A stretch of DNA of 64,000 bases from Streptomyces parvulus (GCF_014648855.1 NZ_BMRX01000008.1:368724-432723), one strand, 5' to 3'; shown: positions 24,036 to 32,483, counted from the first letter of the stretch. Notes: generated by a model not told the origin, from the letters alone. A program made the numbers and translations.

Positions 24036-25567
24036 GCGTCCTGTCCCGCCAGGGGCAGCGCCGGGAACTCCCGGCCCTCCCACAGGCGCCGCGACGCCTC
24101 CTCCGGGTACGGCGTCACGACCGGCTCGGCGTCGAGGACCTGGACCAGGCGCCGTTGCGTGTCGTAGGCCGGCCAGCCGGGGTCGCCCGTGCGCGCGAAC
24201 GCCGTCCAGGAGGAGCGGAAACGGGACGACAGGGCCAGCGCCTCCGGCGACGGCTCCGCACCGGCGAAGAGGAGGGCGCCGAGGTCCGCCGCGAAGGTGC
24301 CGAAGAGCAGCGGGACGTCCAGGGCGTGGCAGGCACCGAGGGCGCCGCCGTGGGCCGGGGCCGGCCAGGTCAGCTCGTAGACGTGGGCGCGGCCCCCGCC
24401 CGCGAGGTGGGCCTCGGCCAGGTGCAGGGAGGGCATGCCGAACAGCCAGTCCGTCTGGACGCGTTCGTAGAGGTCGTTCGGGGAGAGGTCCGGGAACGCC
24501 GCGCGGTAGGCCGCCTCGCCGCCCGGGGCGTACAGACGCAGGGCGGCGCCCGCTCGTTCCTCGCCGATCATGCCGAGCTTGCCCGCCAGCATGGTGAACA
24601 GGCGGTTCTCGTCGCGGTTGTGACCGACGACCAGGTCGACGTCGCGGGAGGCGCCGGAGGCCAGCGCCCGCCAGGGGGTGACCGGCAGCACCTCGCCGTC
24701 CACGACCGGGGCGTACGGCGTGACGGTGGGCGCCGCCTGTCCCCAGCGGTCGACGCGGCCGGGCATCTTCGGGGCCAGGGCCTGACCGGCCTTGACGAGC
24801 TGCTCGGGGGCGACGGCGGCCAGGTCGGCGACGGTGGGGCGCAGGCCCGCCTCGTCGGCGAGGGCGGTTCCGATGTCCCGGGCGAGTTCCGGGGAGAAGT
24901 AGGTGCCGGGCACGCTCTGCGCGATCGCCCGCCCGAAGAGTCCCGCCGCCGACGGCATGGCCAGCAGCGCGGCCACCGAACCGGCCCCGGCGGACTCCCC
25001 GAAGACGGTGACCCGGCCGGGATCGCCGCCGAACGCCGCGATGTTGTCCCGCACCCACTCCAGCGCGGCCACCTGGTCGAGCAGTCCCCGGTTGGCGGGG
25101 GCGCCCTCGATGTGGGCGAAACCCTCCATGCCGACGCGGTAGTTGAACGTGACGACGACGAGGTCGCCGTCGGCGGCTATGCGGCGGGCGTCGTAGCCGG
25201 GGCTGCCGGAGTGGCCGATCCGGTAGGCGCCGCCGTAGATCCACACCATCACCGGGCGTCGGGCGGCCGGGCCGGGCTCCGGCGTCCAGACGTTGGCGGT
25301 CAGCCAGTCGTCGCCCCCGGGCGGCGGCCCCACCGGGCCCGCGATGCCGAGGTCCTGCGGGGGCGGCGGCCCGAAGGCGTACGCGTCACGAGTGCCGTCC
25401 CAGGGGCGGACGGGGGCCGGGGCGGCGAACCGGCCCGCCCCGACCGGGGGTTCGGCGAAGGGGATGCCGCGGAAGACGGCCAGACCGTCCTCCACGCGAC
25501 CGCGCACCGCGCCGGCGGCGGTGCGCACCACGGGTTCCACTGACTCCACGGGTCCAGGGATCGTCAT
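24032..25567 (-). CDS. Type-B carboxylesterase
   Basis: 511 residues of the carboxylesterase/para-nitrobenzyl-esterase family. Visible are FRGIPFAEPPVGAGRF, the oxyanion segment VWIYGGAYRIG, the nucleophile elbow FGESAGAGSV (Ser about 192), the acid in HNRDENRLF and the catalytic His in GACHALDVPLLFG. No signal peptide, so probably cytosolic. It hydrolyses carboxylic esters; the natural substrate is unknown. It is coupled to the downstream lipoprotein gene. Confidence 0.88.
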   Translation of the reverse strand: MTIPGPVESVEPVVRTAAGAVRGRVEDGLAVFRGIPFAEPPVGAGRFAAPAPVRPWDGTRDAYAFGPPPPQDLGIAGPVGPPPGGDDWLTANVWTPEPGPAARRPVMVWIYGGAYRIGHSGSPGYDARRIAADGDLVVVTFNYRVGMEGFAHIEGAPANRGLLDQVAALEWVRDNIAAFGGDPGRVTVFGESAGAGSVAALLAMPSAAGLFGRAIAQSVPGTYFSPELARDIGTALADEAGLRPTVADLAAVAPEQLVKAGQALAPKMPGRVDRWGQAAPTVTPYAPVVDGEVLPVTPWRALASGASRDVDLVVGHNRDENRLFTMLAGKLGMIGEERAGAALRLYAPGGEAAYRAAFPDLSPNDLYERVQTDWLFGMPSLHLAEAHLAGGGRAHVYELTWPAPAHGGALGACHALDVPLLFGTFAADLGALLFAGAEPSPEALALSSRFRSSWTAFARTGDPGWPAYDTQRRLVQVLDAEPVVTPYPEEASRRLWEGREFPALPLAGQDA

Positions 25568-25610
25568 CCCACGGACAGTACGCCGTGGTGCGCACCGCGA
25601 GCGGGCCGGG

Positions 25611-26741
25611 TCAGCTGAGGGTCTTCAGGGACGCCGCGTCGTAGGGGGCGAGGGTGTCGAAGCGTCCGGCGAGGACCTTCTCGGCCCACAGCGGGTCCTG
25701 GAGCAGCGCGCGGCCGACGGCCACGAGGTCGAACTCGTCGCGCTCCAGGCGGTCGAGGAGGTTGTCGAGGCTGCCGACGGGCGCGCCCTCGCCGAGGAAC
25801 GCCTTGGTGAAGTCGCCGTCGAGGCCGACCGAGCCGACGGTGATGGTGGTCCTGCCGGTCAGCTTCTTGGTCCAGCCCGCCAGGTTGAGGTCGGAGCCGT
25901 CGAACTCGGGGAGCCAGTAGCGGCGGGTGGAGGCGTGGAAGGCGTCGACGCCGGCCGAGGCGAGCGGGGCGAGGATCGCCTCCAGCTCCTCGGGGGTCTC
26001 GGCGAGGCGGGCGTCGTAGGCCTCCTGCTTCCACTGCGAGTAGCGGAAGATCACGGGGAACTCCGGCGAGACCTTCTCCCGTACGGCGGCCACGATCTCG
26101 GCGGCGAACCGGGTGCGGGCCACGGCGTCGCCGCCGTAGGCGTCGGTGCGGCGGTTGGTGCCGGACCACAGGAACTGGTCGACCAGGTAGCCGTGGGCGC
26201 CGTGGATCTCGACGCCGTCGAAGCCGATGCGCTCGGCGTCCGCGGCGGCCTGGGCGAAGGCACCGATGACGTCGTCCAGGTCGCGCCGGGTCATGGCCGT
26301 GCCGGTGACCTCGTCCTCGCCGATGCGCAGCCCCGACGGGCCGACGGCGGGGGCGTCCGCGAAGGGCGGCTGGCCCGCCTTGCGCACCATGCCGATGTGC
26401 CACAGCTGGGGCACGATCGTGCCGCCCGCCGCGTGCACCGCCTCGGCGACCTTCGCCCACCCGGCGAGCTGCTCCTCGCCGTGGAACCGCGGCACCCGGC
26501 TGCTCTGCCCGGCCGAGTCGTGGCCGACGTACGTCCCCTCGGTGACGATCAGGCCGACTCCGGCGGCGGCCCGGCGGGAGTAGTACGACACCACGTCCTC
26601 ACCGGGGACGCCGCCCGGCGAGAACATCCGGGTCATCGGCGCCATCGCGATGCGGTTGGGCACGGTGAGGCCGTTGATGGTGGCCGGGCGGGCGAGGACA
26701 CGGGCGGCGCGCGAGGCGGCCTCGACGGAGGTGACGGTCAC
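25611..26741 (-). CDS. NADH:flavin oxidoreductase (old yellow enzyme family)
   Basis: 376 residues from GTG 26741 with AAGGAG seven bases upstream. FMN TIM-barrel signatures: NRIAMAPMTRMFSPGG near the start, QLWHIGMV, DGVEIHGAHGYLVDQFLW (the conserved His pair region), and LVAVGRALLQDPLWAEK at the phosphate-binding end. It should reduce activated alkenes or quinones with NAD(P)H. The next gene downstream on the same strand (esterase) begins 43 bases later, so cotranscription is possible. Confidence 0.88.
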   Translation of the reverse strand: MTVTSVEAASRAARVLARPATINGLTVPNRIAMAPMTRMFSPGGVPGEDVVSYYSRRAAAGVGLIVTEGTYVGHDSAGQSSRVPRFHGEEQLAGWAKVAEAVHAAGGTIVPQLWHIGMVRKAGQPPFADAPAVGPSGLRIGEDEVTGTAMTRRDLDDVIGAFAQAAADAERIGFDGVEIHGAHGYLVDQFLWSGTNRRTDAYGGDAVARTRFAAEIVAAVREKVSPEFPVIFRYSQWKQEAYDARLAETPEELEAILAPLASAGVDAFHASTRRYWLPEFDGSDLNLAGWTKKLTGRTTITVGSVGLDGDFTKAFLGEGAPVGSLDNLLDRLERDEFDLVAVGRALLQDPLWAEKVLAGRFDTLAPYDAASLKTLS

Positions 26742-26888
26742 GTGGGGGCTCCTTGTGGACGGGGACCGGGTACCGGCTGGTATGTGCGCATGCATTCAAC
26801 ACGCTTCAAGGTGAACCCCGCACCCCCGGGTTCCATTCCGTGACTCCCGGGTTCCTTTCCGCACACCGGGGCCCGGGAGCGGCAACGC

Positions 26889-26928
26889 CCGAGGGCGGCA
26901 CCCCCCGTTCGGGGAGTGCCGCCCTCGG
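26889..26928 (-). terminator. Terminator of groEL2
   Basis: A 13-bp perfect stem (26889-26901 with 26916-26928, core GAGGGCGGCAC) with a 14-base C/G-rich loop, located 36 bases past the groEL stop. Confidence 0.75.
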
Positions 26929-26964
26929 TCCGTGCTGGACGGTCGATCAACCGGAACCGGTCGA

Positions 26965-28590
26965 TCAGAAGTCCATGTCACCGCCCGGCATGCCGCCCGG
27001 AGCACCGGCCGCGGCGGCCTTCTCCGGCTTGTCGGCGATGACGGCCTCGGTGGTGAGGAACAGCGCGGCGATGGAGGCGGCGTTCTGCAGCGCGGAACGG
27101 GTCACCTTCGCCGGGTCGATGATGCCCTCGGCGATCATGTCGACGTACTCGCCGGAGGCGGCGTTCAGGCCGTGACCGACCTGGAGGTTGCGCACCTTCT
27201 CGACGACGACGCCGCCCTCGAGACCACCATTGACGGCGATCTGCTTCAGCGGGGCCTCCAGGGCGAGCTTCACGGCGTTGGCGCCGGTCGCCTCGTCACC
27301 CGTCAGCTCCAGCTTCTCGAAGACCTGGGAGGCCTGGAGCAGGGCCACGCCACCACCGGCGACGATGCCCTCCTCGACGGCCGCCTTCGCGTTGCGAACG
27401 GCGTCCTCGATGCGGTGCTTGCGCTCCTTGAGCTCGACCTCGGTGGCGGCACCGGCCTTGATGACGGCCACGCCGCCGGCCAGCTTCGCCAGGCGCTCCT
27501 GGAGCTTCTCGCGGTCGTAGTCCGAGTCGCTGTTCTCGATCTCGGCGCGGATCTGGTTGACGCGGCCGTTGACCTGGTCGGTCGAGCCGGCGCCGTCGAC
27601 GATGGTGGTCTCGTCCTTGGTGATGACGACCTTGCGGGCGCGGCCCAGGAGGTCCAGGGACGCGTTCTCCAGCTTGAGGCCGACCTCCTCGGAGATGACC
27701 TCGCCGCCCGTGAGGATGGCGATGTCGCCGAGCATGGCCTTGCGGCGGTCGCCGAAGCCCGGGGCCTTGACGGCGACGGACTTGAAGGTGCCGCGGATCT
27801 TGTTGACCACCAGGGTCGACAGGGCCTCGCCCTCGACGTCCTCGGCGATGATCAGCAGCGGCTTGCCCGACTGCATGACCTTCTCCAGGAGCGGCAGCAG
27901 GTCCTTGACGTTGCCGATCTTGGAGTTGGCGATCAGGATGTACGGGTCGTCGAGCGACGCCTCCATACGCTCCATGTCGGTGGCGAAGTACGCCGAGATG
28001 TAGCCCTTGTCGAAGCGCATACCCTCGGTGAGCTCCAGCTCCAGACCGAAGGTCTGGGACTCCTCGACGGTGATGACGCCTTCCTTGCCGACCTTGTCCA
28101 TGGCCTCGGCGATCAGCTCGCCGATCTGGGTGTCGGCGGCGGAGATGGAGGCCGTGGAGGCGATCTGCTCCTTGGTCTCGACGTCCTTCGCCTGCTCGAG
28201 CAGGGCGGCGGAGACGGCCTCGACGGCCTTCTCGATGCCGCGCTTCAGGGCCATCGGGTTGGCGCCGGCCGCGACGTTGCGCAGGCCTTCCTTGACCAGG
28301 GCCTGGGCGAGAACGGTCGCGGTGGTCGTACCGTCACCGGCGACGTCGTCCGTCTTCTTGGCGACTTCCTTGACCAGCTCGGCGCCGATCTTCTCGTACG
28401 GGTCCTCGAGCTCGATCTCCTTGGCGATGGAGACACCATCGTTGGTGATCGTGGGGGCGCCCCACTTCTTCTCGAGGACGACGTTGCGGCCCTTGGGGCC
28501 GAGCGTCACCTTGACGGCGTCCGCGAGCTGGTTCATGCCGCGCTCGAGGCCGCGCCGTGCCTCCTCGTCGAACGCGATGATCTTGGCCAT
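26965..28590 (-). CDS. groEL2: Chaperonin GroEL (stand-alone, GroEL2 type)
   Basis: 541 residues of a complete Hsp60: MAKIIAFDEEARRGLERGMN, the ATP-binding GDGTTTATVLAQ (Asp near residue 87), KAPGFGDRRKAML in the apical/intermediate region, and a C-terminus rich in Gly and Met ending GGMPGGDMDF. It folds client proteins in the cytosol as a tetradecamer. No groES is adjacent, as for the second groEL of Streptomyces. Two CIRCE operators overlap its promoter, so HrcA represses it except under heat stress. Confidence 0.97.
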   Translation of the reverse strand: MAKIIAFDEEARRGLERGMNQLADAVKVTLGPKGRNVVLEKKWGAPTITNDGVSIAKEIELEDPYEKIGAELVKEVAKKTDDVAGDGTTTATVLAQALVKEGLRNVAAGANPMALKRGIEKAVEAVSAALLEQAKDVETKEQIASTASISAADTQIGELIAEAMDKVGKEGVITVEESQTFGLELELTEGMRFDKGYISAYFATDMERMEASLDDPYILIANSKIGNVKDLLPLLEKVMQSGKPLLIIAEDVEGEALSTLVVNKIRGTFKSVAVKAPGFGDRRKAMLGDIAILTGGEVISEEVGLKLENASLDLLGRARKVVITKDETTIVDGAGSTDQVNGRVNQIRAEIENSDSDYDREKLQERLAKLAGGVAVIKAGAATEVELKERKHRIEDAVRNAKAAVEEGIVAGGGVALLQASQVFEKLELTGDEATGANAVKLALEAPLKQIAVNGGLEGGVVVEKVRNLQVGHGLNAASGEYVDMIAEGIIDPAKVTRSALQNAASIAALFLTTEAVIADKPEKAAAAGAPGGMPGGDMDF

Positions 28591-28716
28591 GTGAAGTGGT
28601 CCCTCCAGGACTGGGGGTGATTCCTTCGGACCGCGCCCGCGCCCGCGACGGACGGCTCGCCTGCCTCGTGGTTCCTTCCCCACCCGGCCTGCGGGCCTCA
28701 CCGACCCGGTCCTTCG

Positions 28717-28743
28717 TTGTCACTCTCACCTTCAGAGTGCTAA
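28717..28743. promoter_or_regulatory. CIRCE operator 1 (HrcA)
   Basis: TTGTCACTC, nine bases, then GAGTGCTAA. The right arm is perfect and the left matches 7 of 9 positions of the TTAGCACTC-N9-GAGTGCTAA consensus. It lies just downstream of the expected groEL2 transcription start. Confidence 0.88.
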
Positions 28744-28749
28744 CGCCAA

Positions 28750-28778
28750 TGATTAGCACTCGACCCCATCGAGTGCAA
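28750..28778 (-). promoter_or_regulatory. groEL2: groEL2 promoter
   Basis: On the minus strand TTGCAC (28773-28778) and TAATCA (28750-28755) are separated by exactly 17 bases, a good vegetative promoter. Transcription should start near 28743, giving a leader of about 150 bases. Confidence 0.75.
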
Positions 28779-28779
28779 G
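28753..28779. promoter_or_regulatory. CIRCE operator 2 (HrcA)
   Basis: TTAGCACTC, nine bases, then GAGTGCAAG. The left arm is perfect and the right arm matches 7 of 9. It overlaps both promoter hexamers of groEL2, so HrcA bound here would block RNA polymerase. Confidence 0.9.
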
Positions 28780-28848
28780 CGCCTCGGGGGATCCCGGCCG
28801 CCCGCTCAGCCACCCGCGAACACCCGGGCGCACCCCGGTCCGGGCAGA

Positions 28849-28888
28849 CCGAAGGGCCCGCACCTCCGGGGAGGTGCGGGCCCTTCGG
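28849..28888 (-). terminator. Terminator of the CspA-type gene
   Basis: A perfect 19-bp stem (28849-28867 with 28870-28888, core GGGCCCGCACCTCC) with a two-base centre, 34 bases beyond the cold-shock gene stop and upstream of groEL2. Confidence 0.85.
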
Positions 28889-28921
28889 AGAAGAACCGTT
28901 TACTTGCGGTGGCCGAACGTC

Positions 28922-29125
28922 TCAGGCGCTGAGGCGAACCATGTCGGCCTGCGGGCCCTTCTGACCCTGCGAGATCTCGAACTCGACCCGCTGGCCTTCT
29001 TCGAGGGTGCGGTAGCCGTCCATCTGAATCGCGCTGTAGTGGACGAATACATCCGCACCACCGTCGACCGCGATGAAGCCGTACCCCTTCTCCGCGTTGA
29101 ACCACTTGACGGTGCCCTGAGCCAT
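28922..29125 (-). CDS. CspA-family cold-shock protein
   Basis: 67 residues, a single cold-shock domain: MAQGTVKWFNAEKGYGFIAV with RNP1 (KGYGFI) and RNP2 (VFVHYS). It binds RNA or ssDNA as a chaperone. ATG 29125 is the family-typical start. It has its own strong terminator and a long upstream region with no other gene, so it is monocistronic. This is a small counterpart to the 127-residue cold-shock protein at 2.1 kb. Confidence 0.93.
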   Translation of the reverse strand: MAQGTVKWFNAEKGYGFIAVDGGADVFVHYSAIQMDGYRTLEEGQRVEFEISQGQKGPQADMVRLSA

Positions 29126-29477
29126 GCCTAACTCCCCTATTACTGGCCCTTGCACAGATCCGCACTTCGCGGACCCGGGTCAGACCTCACCCCCCACGAC
29201 TGGGGGCGTGCGCCGGAACGCGTCGACCGCGGCTGAATGTATCTGTCCAACTGCCGTCTGCAACAGGTCAATCGGACGAGAAATCTGGACGTACCCGGTC
29301 CGGAATATGACGAGCTTTCCCCTGAATGTGGGTCAAGTCGGGGCACACAAAAGTCACAAAAGCCGCGAAACACACCCACACTTTGGCTACTTCTTGTGGG
29401 GCGGGCGGCAGGAATTCAAGGTTCCCGATGCCTTGATCGGGAGCGCGTTCCCCAACTCTACCGCGCTCAATCCAATG
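29126..29477. other. Intergenic region upstream of the cold-shock gene
   Basis: About 350 bases with no supported ORF. Base composition is noticeably less GC-rich than the window average (stretches such as ACACAAAAGTCACAAAAG). It probably contains the cold-shock gene promoter and a structured 5' leader. TTGACC hexamers occur on the minus strand (29266-29271 and about 29331-29336), but I found no well-spaced -10 for either. Confidence 0.5.
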
Positions 29478-29516
29478 GAATTGCCCCCTCCGCTTCTCTC
29501 ACGGAGGGGGCAATTC
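29478..29516 (-). terminator. Terminator of the ThiS/MoaD-type gene
   Basis: GAATTGCCCCCTCCG (29478-29492) pairs perfectly with 29502-29516 (15 bp, 9-base loop). It lies 46 bases beyond the sulfur-carrier gene. Confidence 0.8.
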
Positions 29517-29562
29517 GATGAACTCTGCGTCACCGCGATTACCTGCGGTAACGAAAGGGGGA

Positions 29563-29838
29563 TCAGCCGCCGGCGACCGCCGGGATGATGGAGACGCCCG
29601 CGCCGTCCGGGGTGGCGGTCTCCAGGCCCTGCTCGAAGCGGACGTCGTCGTCGTTGACGTAGACGTTCACGAAGCGGCGCAGCTTGCCCTGGTCGTCCAG
29701 GACGCGGGCGGCGATGCCGGTGTGGTTCTTCTCCAGGTCGGAGATGACCTCGCCCAGGTTGGCGCCCTGGGCGTCGACCTCGGCCTTGCCGCCGGTGTAG
29801 GTGCGCAGGATGGTGGGGATGCGGACGGTGACGCTCAC
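29563..29838 (-). CDS. cysO: Ubiquitin-like sulfur carrier, CysO-type (MoaD/ThiS family)
   Basis: 91 residues ending in the diagnostic Gly-Gly (PAVAGG) that is thiocarboxylated. The sequence VTVRIPTILRTYTGG, ANLGEVISDLE, RRFVNVYVNDDDVRFEQGL closely follows Mycobacterium tuberculosis CysO as I remember it, rather than MoaD or ThiS. CysO donates sulfur to O-phosphoserine via CysM for cysteine synthesis. No cysM or Mec+ protease gene is in this window. It lies 88 bases after thrC on the same strand, separated by a dispersed repeat. Confidence 0.82.
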   Translation of the reverse strand: MSVTVRIPTILRTYTGGKAEVDAQGANLGEVISDLEKNHTGIAARVLDDQGKLRRFVNVYVNDDDVRFEQGLETATPDGAGVSIIPAVAGG

Positions 29839-29863
29839 TTTGACCTCCGGTCAGGATGACTTA

Positions 29864-29915
29864 CCCAGGGGCGCGGGGAACTGCGCGACCAGCCCCCACC
29901 GCCCCGCAGACGACG
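29864..29915. repeat. Dispersed intergenic repeat, copy B
   Basis: CCCAGGGGCGCGGGGAACTG followed by CGCGACCAGCCCCCACCGCC and CCGCAGACGACG matches copy C (43987-44045) over the GGGGCGCGGGGAACTGCGCG core. It lies between thrC and the sulfur-carrier gene. Confidence 0.65.
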
Positions 29916-29926
29916 TACAAGCTGTC

Positions 29927-31219
29927 TTACGCGAGCCCGGCCTCGCGGAACGACTCCAGGTTGGGACGAATGGTCGCGGTCAGCCCGGTACCGGCCACCG
30001 CGTCCAGCGTCTTCAGACCGTCACCGGTGTTGAGCACGACGGTGGTCAGCGAGGGGTCCAGCGCACCACTCTCGACCAGCTTCTTCGTGACACCGACGGT
30101 CACACCACCGGCGGTCTCCGCGAAGATGCCCTCGGTGCGGGCGAGCAGCTTGATCGCGTCCACGACCTGCTCGTCGGTCACGTCCTCCACCGCGCCGCCG
30201 GTACGGCGCGCGATGTCCAGGACGTACGGCCCGTCGGCCGGGTTGCCGATGGCCAGCGACTTGGCGATGGTGTCCGGCTTCTGGGGGCGCACCACGTCGT
30301 GGCCGGCCTTGTACGCCGTGGAGACCGGCGAGCAGCCCTCGGCCTGGGCGCCGAAGATCTTGTACGGCTTGTCCTCGACCAGGCCCAGCTTGATCAGCTC
30401 CTGGAGGCCCTTGTCGATCTTCGTGAGCTGGGAGCCGGACGCGATCGGGACGACGAGCTGGTCGGGCAGGCGCCAGCCGAGCTGCTCGCAGATCTCGTAC
30501 GCGAGGGTCTTGGAGCCCTCGGCGTAGTAGGGGCGCAGGTTGACGTTGACGAAGCCCCAGCCCTCGCCGGCCGGGTCGCCGATCAGCTCGGAGCAGAAGC
30601 GGTTCACGTCGTCGTAGTTGCCCTGGATGCCGACCAGCTCACCGCCGTAGACGGCGGCCATGACGACCTTGCCCTGCTCCAGGTCGTGCGGGATGAACAC
30701 GCAGGAGCGGAAGCCGGCCCGGGCGGCGGCGGCGCCGACGGCGCCGGCCAGGTTGCCGGTGGAGGAGCAGGACAGGGTGGTGAAGCCGAAGGCGCGGGCG
30801 GCCTCCAGGGCCTGGGCGACGACGCGGTCCTTGAAGGAGTGCGTCGGGTTGCCGGAGTCGTCCTTGACGTAGAGGCCGCCGGTGACGCCCAGCTCGCGGG
30901 CCAGGTTGTCGGCCTTGACCAGCTTGGTCCAGCCCGGGTTGATGTTCGGCTTGTCGGCCACGTCGGCGGGGACGGGCAGCAGGGGGGCGTAGCGCCAGAT
31001 GTTCGCGGGGCCCGCTTCGATCCGCCCCCGCAGCTCCTCGGTGTCGTAGGCCGAGAAGTCGTAGGCGATCTCCAGCGGGCCGAAACACTCCTGGCAGGCG
31101 AAGAGCGGGCCGAGCGGGACGCGGTGGCCGCATTCGCGGCAGCTCAGCGCGGCGGCGGGGCCGAGGTCGACGGTGCCGTCGGTGGAGTTCGTGGGGGTTT
31201 CGGCAGTCTGCACAGCCAT
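29927..31219 (-). CDS. thrC: Threonine synthase
   Basis: 430 residues of a PLP enzyme that converts O-phosphohomoserine to threonine. It begins with a Zn-ribbon-like segment (CRECGHRVPLGPLFACQECFG), then DSGNPTHSFKDR with the PLP Lys, SSTGNLAGAVGAAAARAG and the C-terminal VLNTGDGLKTLDAV. ATG 31219 follows GGAGAAAGG, which lies in the last stem of a SAM-I riboswitch, so translation should respond to S-adenosylmethionine. The N-terminal Cys4 segment is common in actinobacterial homologues. Confidence 0.93.
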   Translation of the reverse strand: MAVQTAETPTNSTDGTVDLGPAAALSCRECGHRVPLGPLFACQECFGPLEIAYDFSAYDTEELRGRIEAGPANIWRYAPLLPVPADVADKPNINPGWTKLVKADNLARELGVTGGLYVKDDSGNPTHSFKDRVVAQALEAARAFGFTTLSCSSTGNLAGAVGAAAARAGFRSCVFIPHDLEQGKVVMAAVYGGELVGIQGNYDDVNRFCSELIGDPAGEGWGFVNVNLRPYYAEGSKTLAYEICEQLGWRLPDQLVVPIASGSQLTKIDKGLQELIKLGLVEDKPYKIFGAQAEGCSPVSTAYKAGHDVVRPQKPDTIAKSLAIGNPADGPYVLDIARRTGGAVEDVTDEQVVDAIKLLARTEGIFAETAGGVTVGVTKKLVESGALDPSLTTVVLNTGDGLKTLDAVAGTGLTATIRPNLESFREAGLA

Positions 31220-31238
31220 GGAGGCGAGGCCCTTTCTC

Positions 31239-31382
31239 CTCATCTTTCCCACGACGCATCTCGCCGTGAGACGGATTTGGCACCTTCCCTAGCCGGGAGC
31301 CTCGCCACGTCCGTGTGACAAGAACCGACTGGAGGGTTGCCGGGGCTTCATCGGGCCGTTTCCCTCTGCCCCTCTGGATGAG
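31239..31382 (-). promoter_or_regulatory. SAM-I (S-box) riboswitch upstream of thrC
   Basis: The transcript reads CUCAUCCAGAGGGGCAGAGG at the 5' end of P1/P2 with the kink-turn, then CGAUGAAGCCCCGGCAACC, the S-box hallmark, then AAGGUGCCAAAUCC of P3, and closes with AAAGAUGAG, whose GAUGAG pairs with the initial CUCAUC as P1. The Shine-Dalgarno GGAGAAAGG begins at the 3' strand of P1, only 19 bases before the ATG, so control is probably translational. No terminator stem is visible between aptamer and start. Confidence 0.9.
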
Positions 31383-31538
31383 CGGTATGAAGTTGTTGTC
31401 CTTCGCGGTACGCGCGGTGCCCCCGGCATGCGGTGGTCCTGCGCGTTGTTCAAGACTGTAACCGAAGGCCAGGACGGTTGAGATAGTCGTCCGTACCGCG
31501 AGATGGATCACAACGGATCACGAAGGAGCCCCGGGACC

Positions 31539-32483
31539 GTGCTGGAAGAAGTCGAGCGCTGGCTGAGCGCGCGTTCCTGGTCCGCCGGGGACCGGCCGAT
31601 CCGGCAGCTGCTGGCCGCCAAACAGGCCACCGGGCAGTCGGTCAGCGTGGTGCTCCCGGCCCTCGACGAGGAGGCGACGGTCGGCGAGATCGTCACCGTG
31701 ATCCGCCGCGAGCTGATGGCCGAGGCACCGCTCGTCGACGAGATCGTGGTCGTGGACTCCGGATCGAGCGACCGCACGTCGGCGGTGGCCGCGGCGGCGG
31801 GGGCGCGCGTCGTGCACCGCGACGCGATCCTGCCGCGGATCCCGGCGGTGCCGGGCAAGGGCGAGGTGCTGTGGCGCTCGCTGCTGGTCACCGGCGGCGA
31901 CATCGTCTGCTTCGTCGACGCCGACCTGCGCGAGTTCTCCGCCGACTTCGTCTCCGGGACCGTCGGCCCGCTGCTGACCGAACCGGACGTCCAGCTCGTC
32001 AAGGCGATGTACGACCGTCCGCTCGGCACCCGGCCCGGCCAGGGCGGCCGGGTCACCGAGCTGGTGGCGCGCCCGCTGCTCAACCTGCACTGGCCGCGGC
32101 TGGCCGGCTTCGTGCAGCCGCTCGGCGGCGAGTACGCGGCCCGCCGCTCCCTGCTGGAACGGCTCCCCTTCCCCGTCGGCTACGGCGTCGAGCTGGGCAT
32201 GCTGGTCGACGCCCTGCACCTGGTGGGCCTGGACGCCCTCGCCCAGGTCGACGTCGGCGTCCGCATCCACCACCACCAGGACGGCCAGGCGCTGGGCCGG
32301 ATGTCCGCCGCGATCTACCGCACCGCGCAGCTCCGGCTGGCCCGCGGCCATCTGGTCCGCCCGGCCCTCACCCAGTTCGAGCGGGGTCCCGCGGGCTTCG
32401 AGCCCCGCACCCACGCCGTGGACACCGAGGAACGGCCGCCGATGACGGAGATCGCGGAGTACGTGGCGCGGCGGGTGGCGTGA
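31539..32483 (+). CDS. gpgS: Glucosyl-3-phosphoglycerate synthase (GT81)
   Basis: 314 residues from GTG 31539 with AAGGAG at 31523-31528. GT-A glycosyltransferase: SVVLPALDEEATVGEIV, VDSGSSDRTS, metal-binding FVDADLREF, then GFVQPLGGEYAARRSLLE and GYGVELGMLVDAL, the GpgS pattern. It transfers glucose from an NDP-glucose to 3-phosphoglycerate, the first step to glucosylglycerate and, in mycobacteria, methylglucose polysaccharides. It is next to otsA, another NDP-glucose transferase. The phosphatase partner GpgP is not evident here. Confidence 0.88.
   Translation: MLEEVERWLSARSWSAGDRPIRQLLAAKQATGQSVSVVLPALDEEATVGEIVTVIRRELMAEAPLVDEIVVVDSGSSDRTSAVAAAAGARVVHRDAILPRIPAVPGKGEVLWRSLLVTGGDIVCFVDADLREFSADFVSGTVGPLLTEPDVQLVKAMYDRPLGTRPGQGGRVTELVARPLLNLHWPRLAGFVQPLGGEYAARRSLLERLPFPVGYGVELGMLVDALHLVGLDALAQVDVGVRIHHHQDGQALGRMSAAIYRTAQLRLARGHLVRPALTQFERGPAGFEPRTHAVDTEERPPMTEIAEYVARRVA

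Noticed and set aside
26932..28620. A 562-codon plus-strand frame opposite groEL2
   Set aside because: Perfectly antisense to a strongly conserved chaperonin gene; Leu/Asp/Gly-rich composition reflects GroEL codon bias.
28735..28761. A third palindrome GAGTGCTAA-N9-TTAGCACTC between the two CIRCE elements
   Set aside because: Its arms are in the reverse order to the CIRCE consensus. It arises because the right arm of CIRCE 1 faces the left arm of CIRCE 2.
29236..29360. Promoter for the CspA-type gene based on minus-strand TTGACC hexamers
   Set aside because: Neither hexamer has an acceptable -10 at 16-19 bases, so no promoter call was made.
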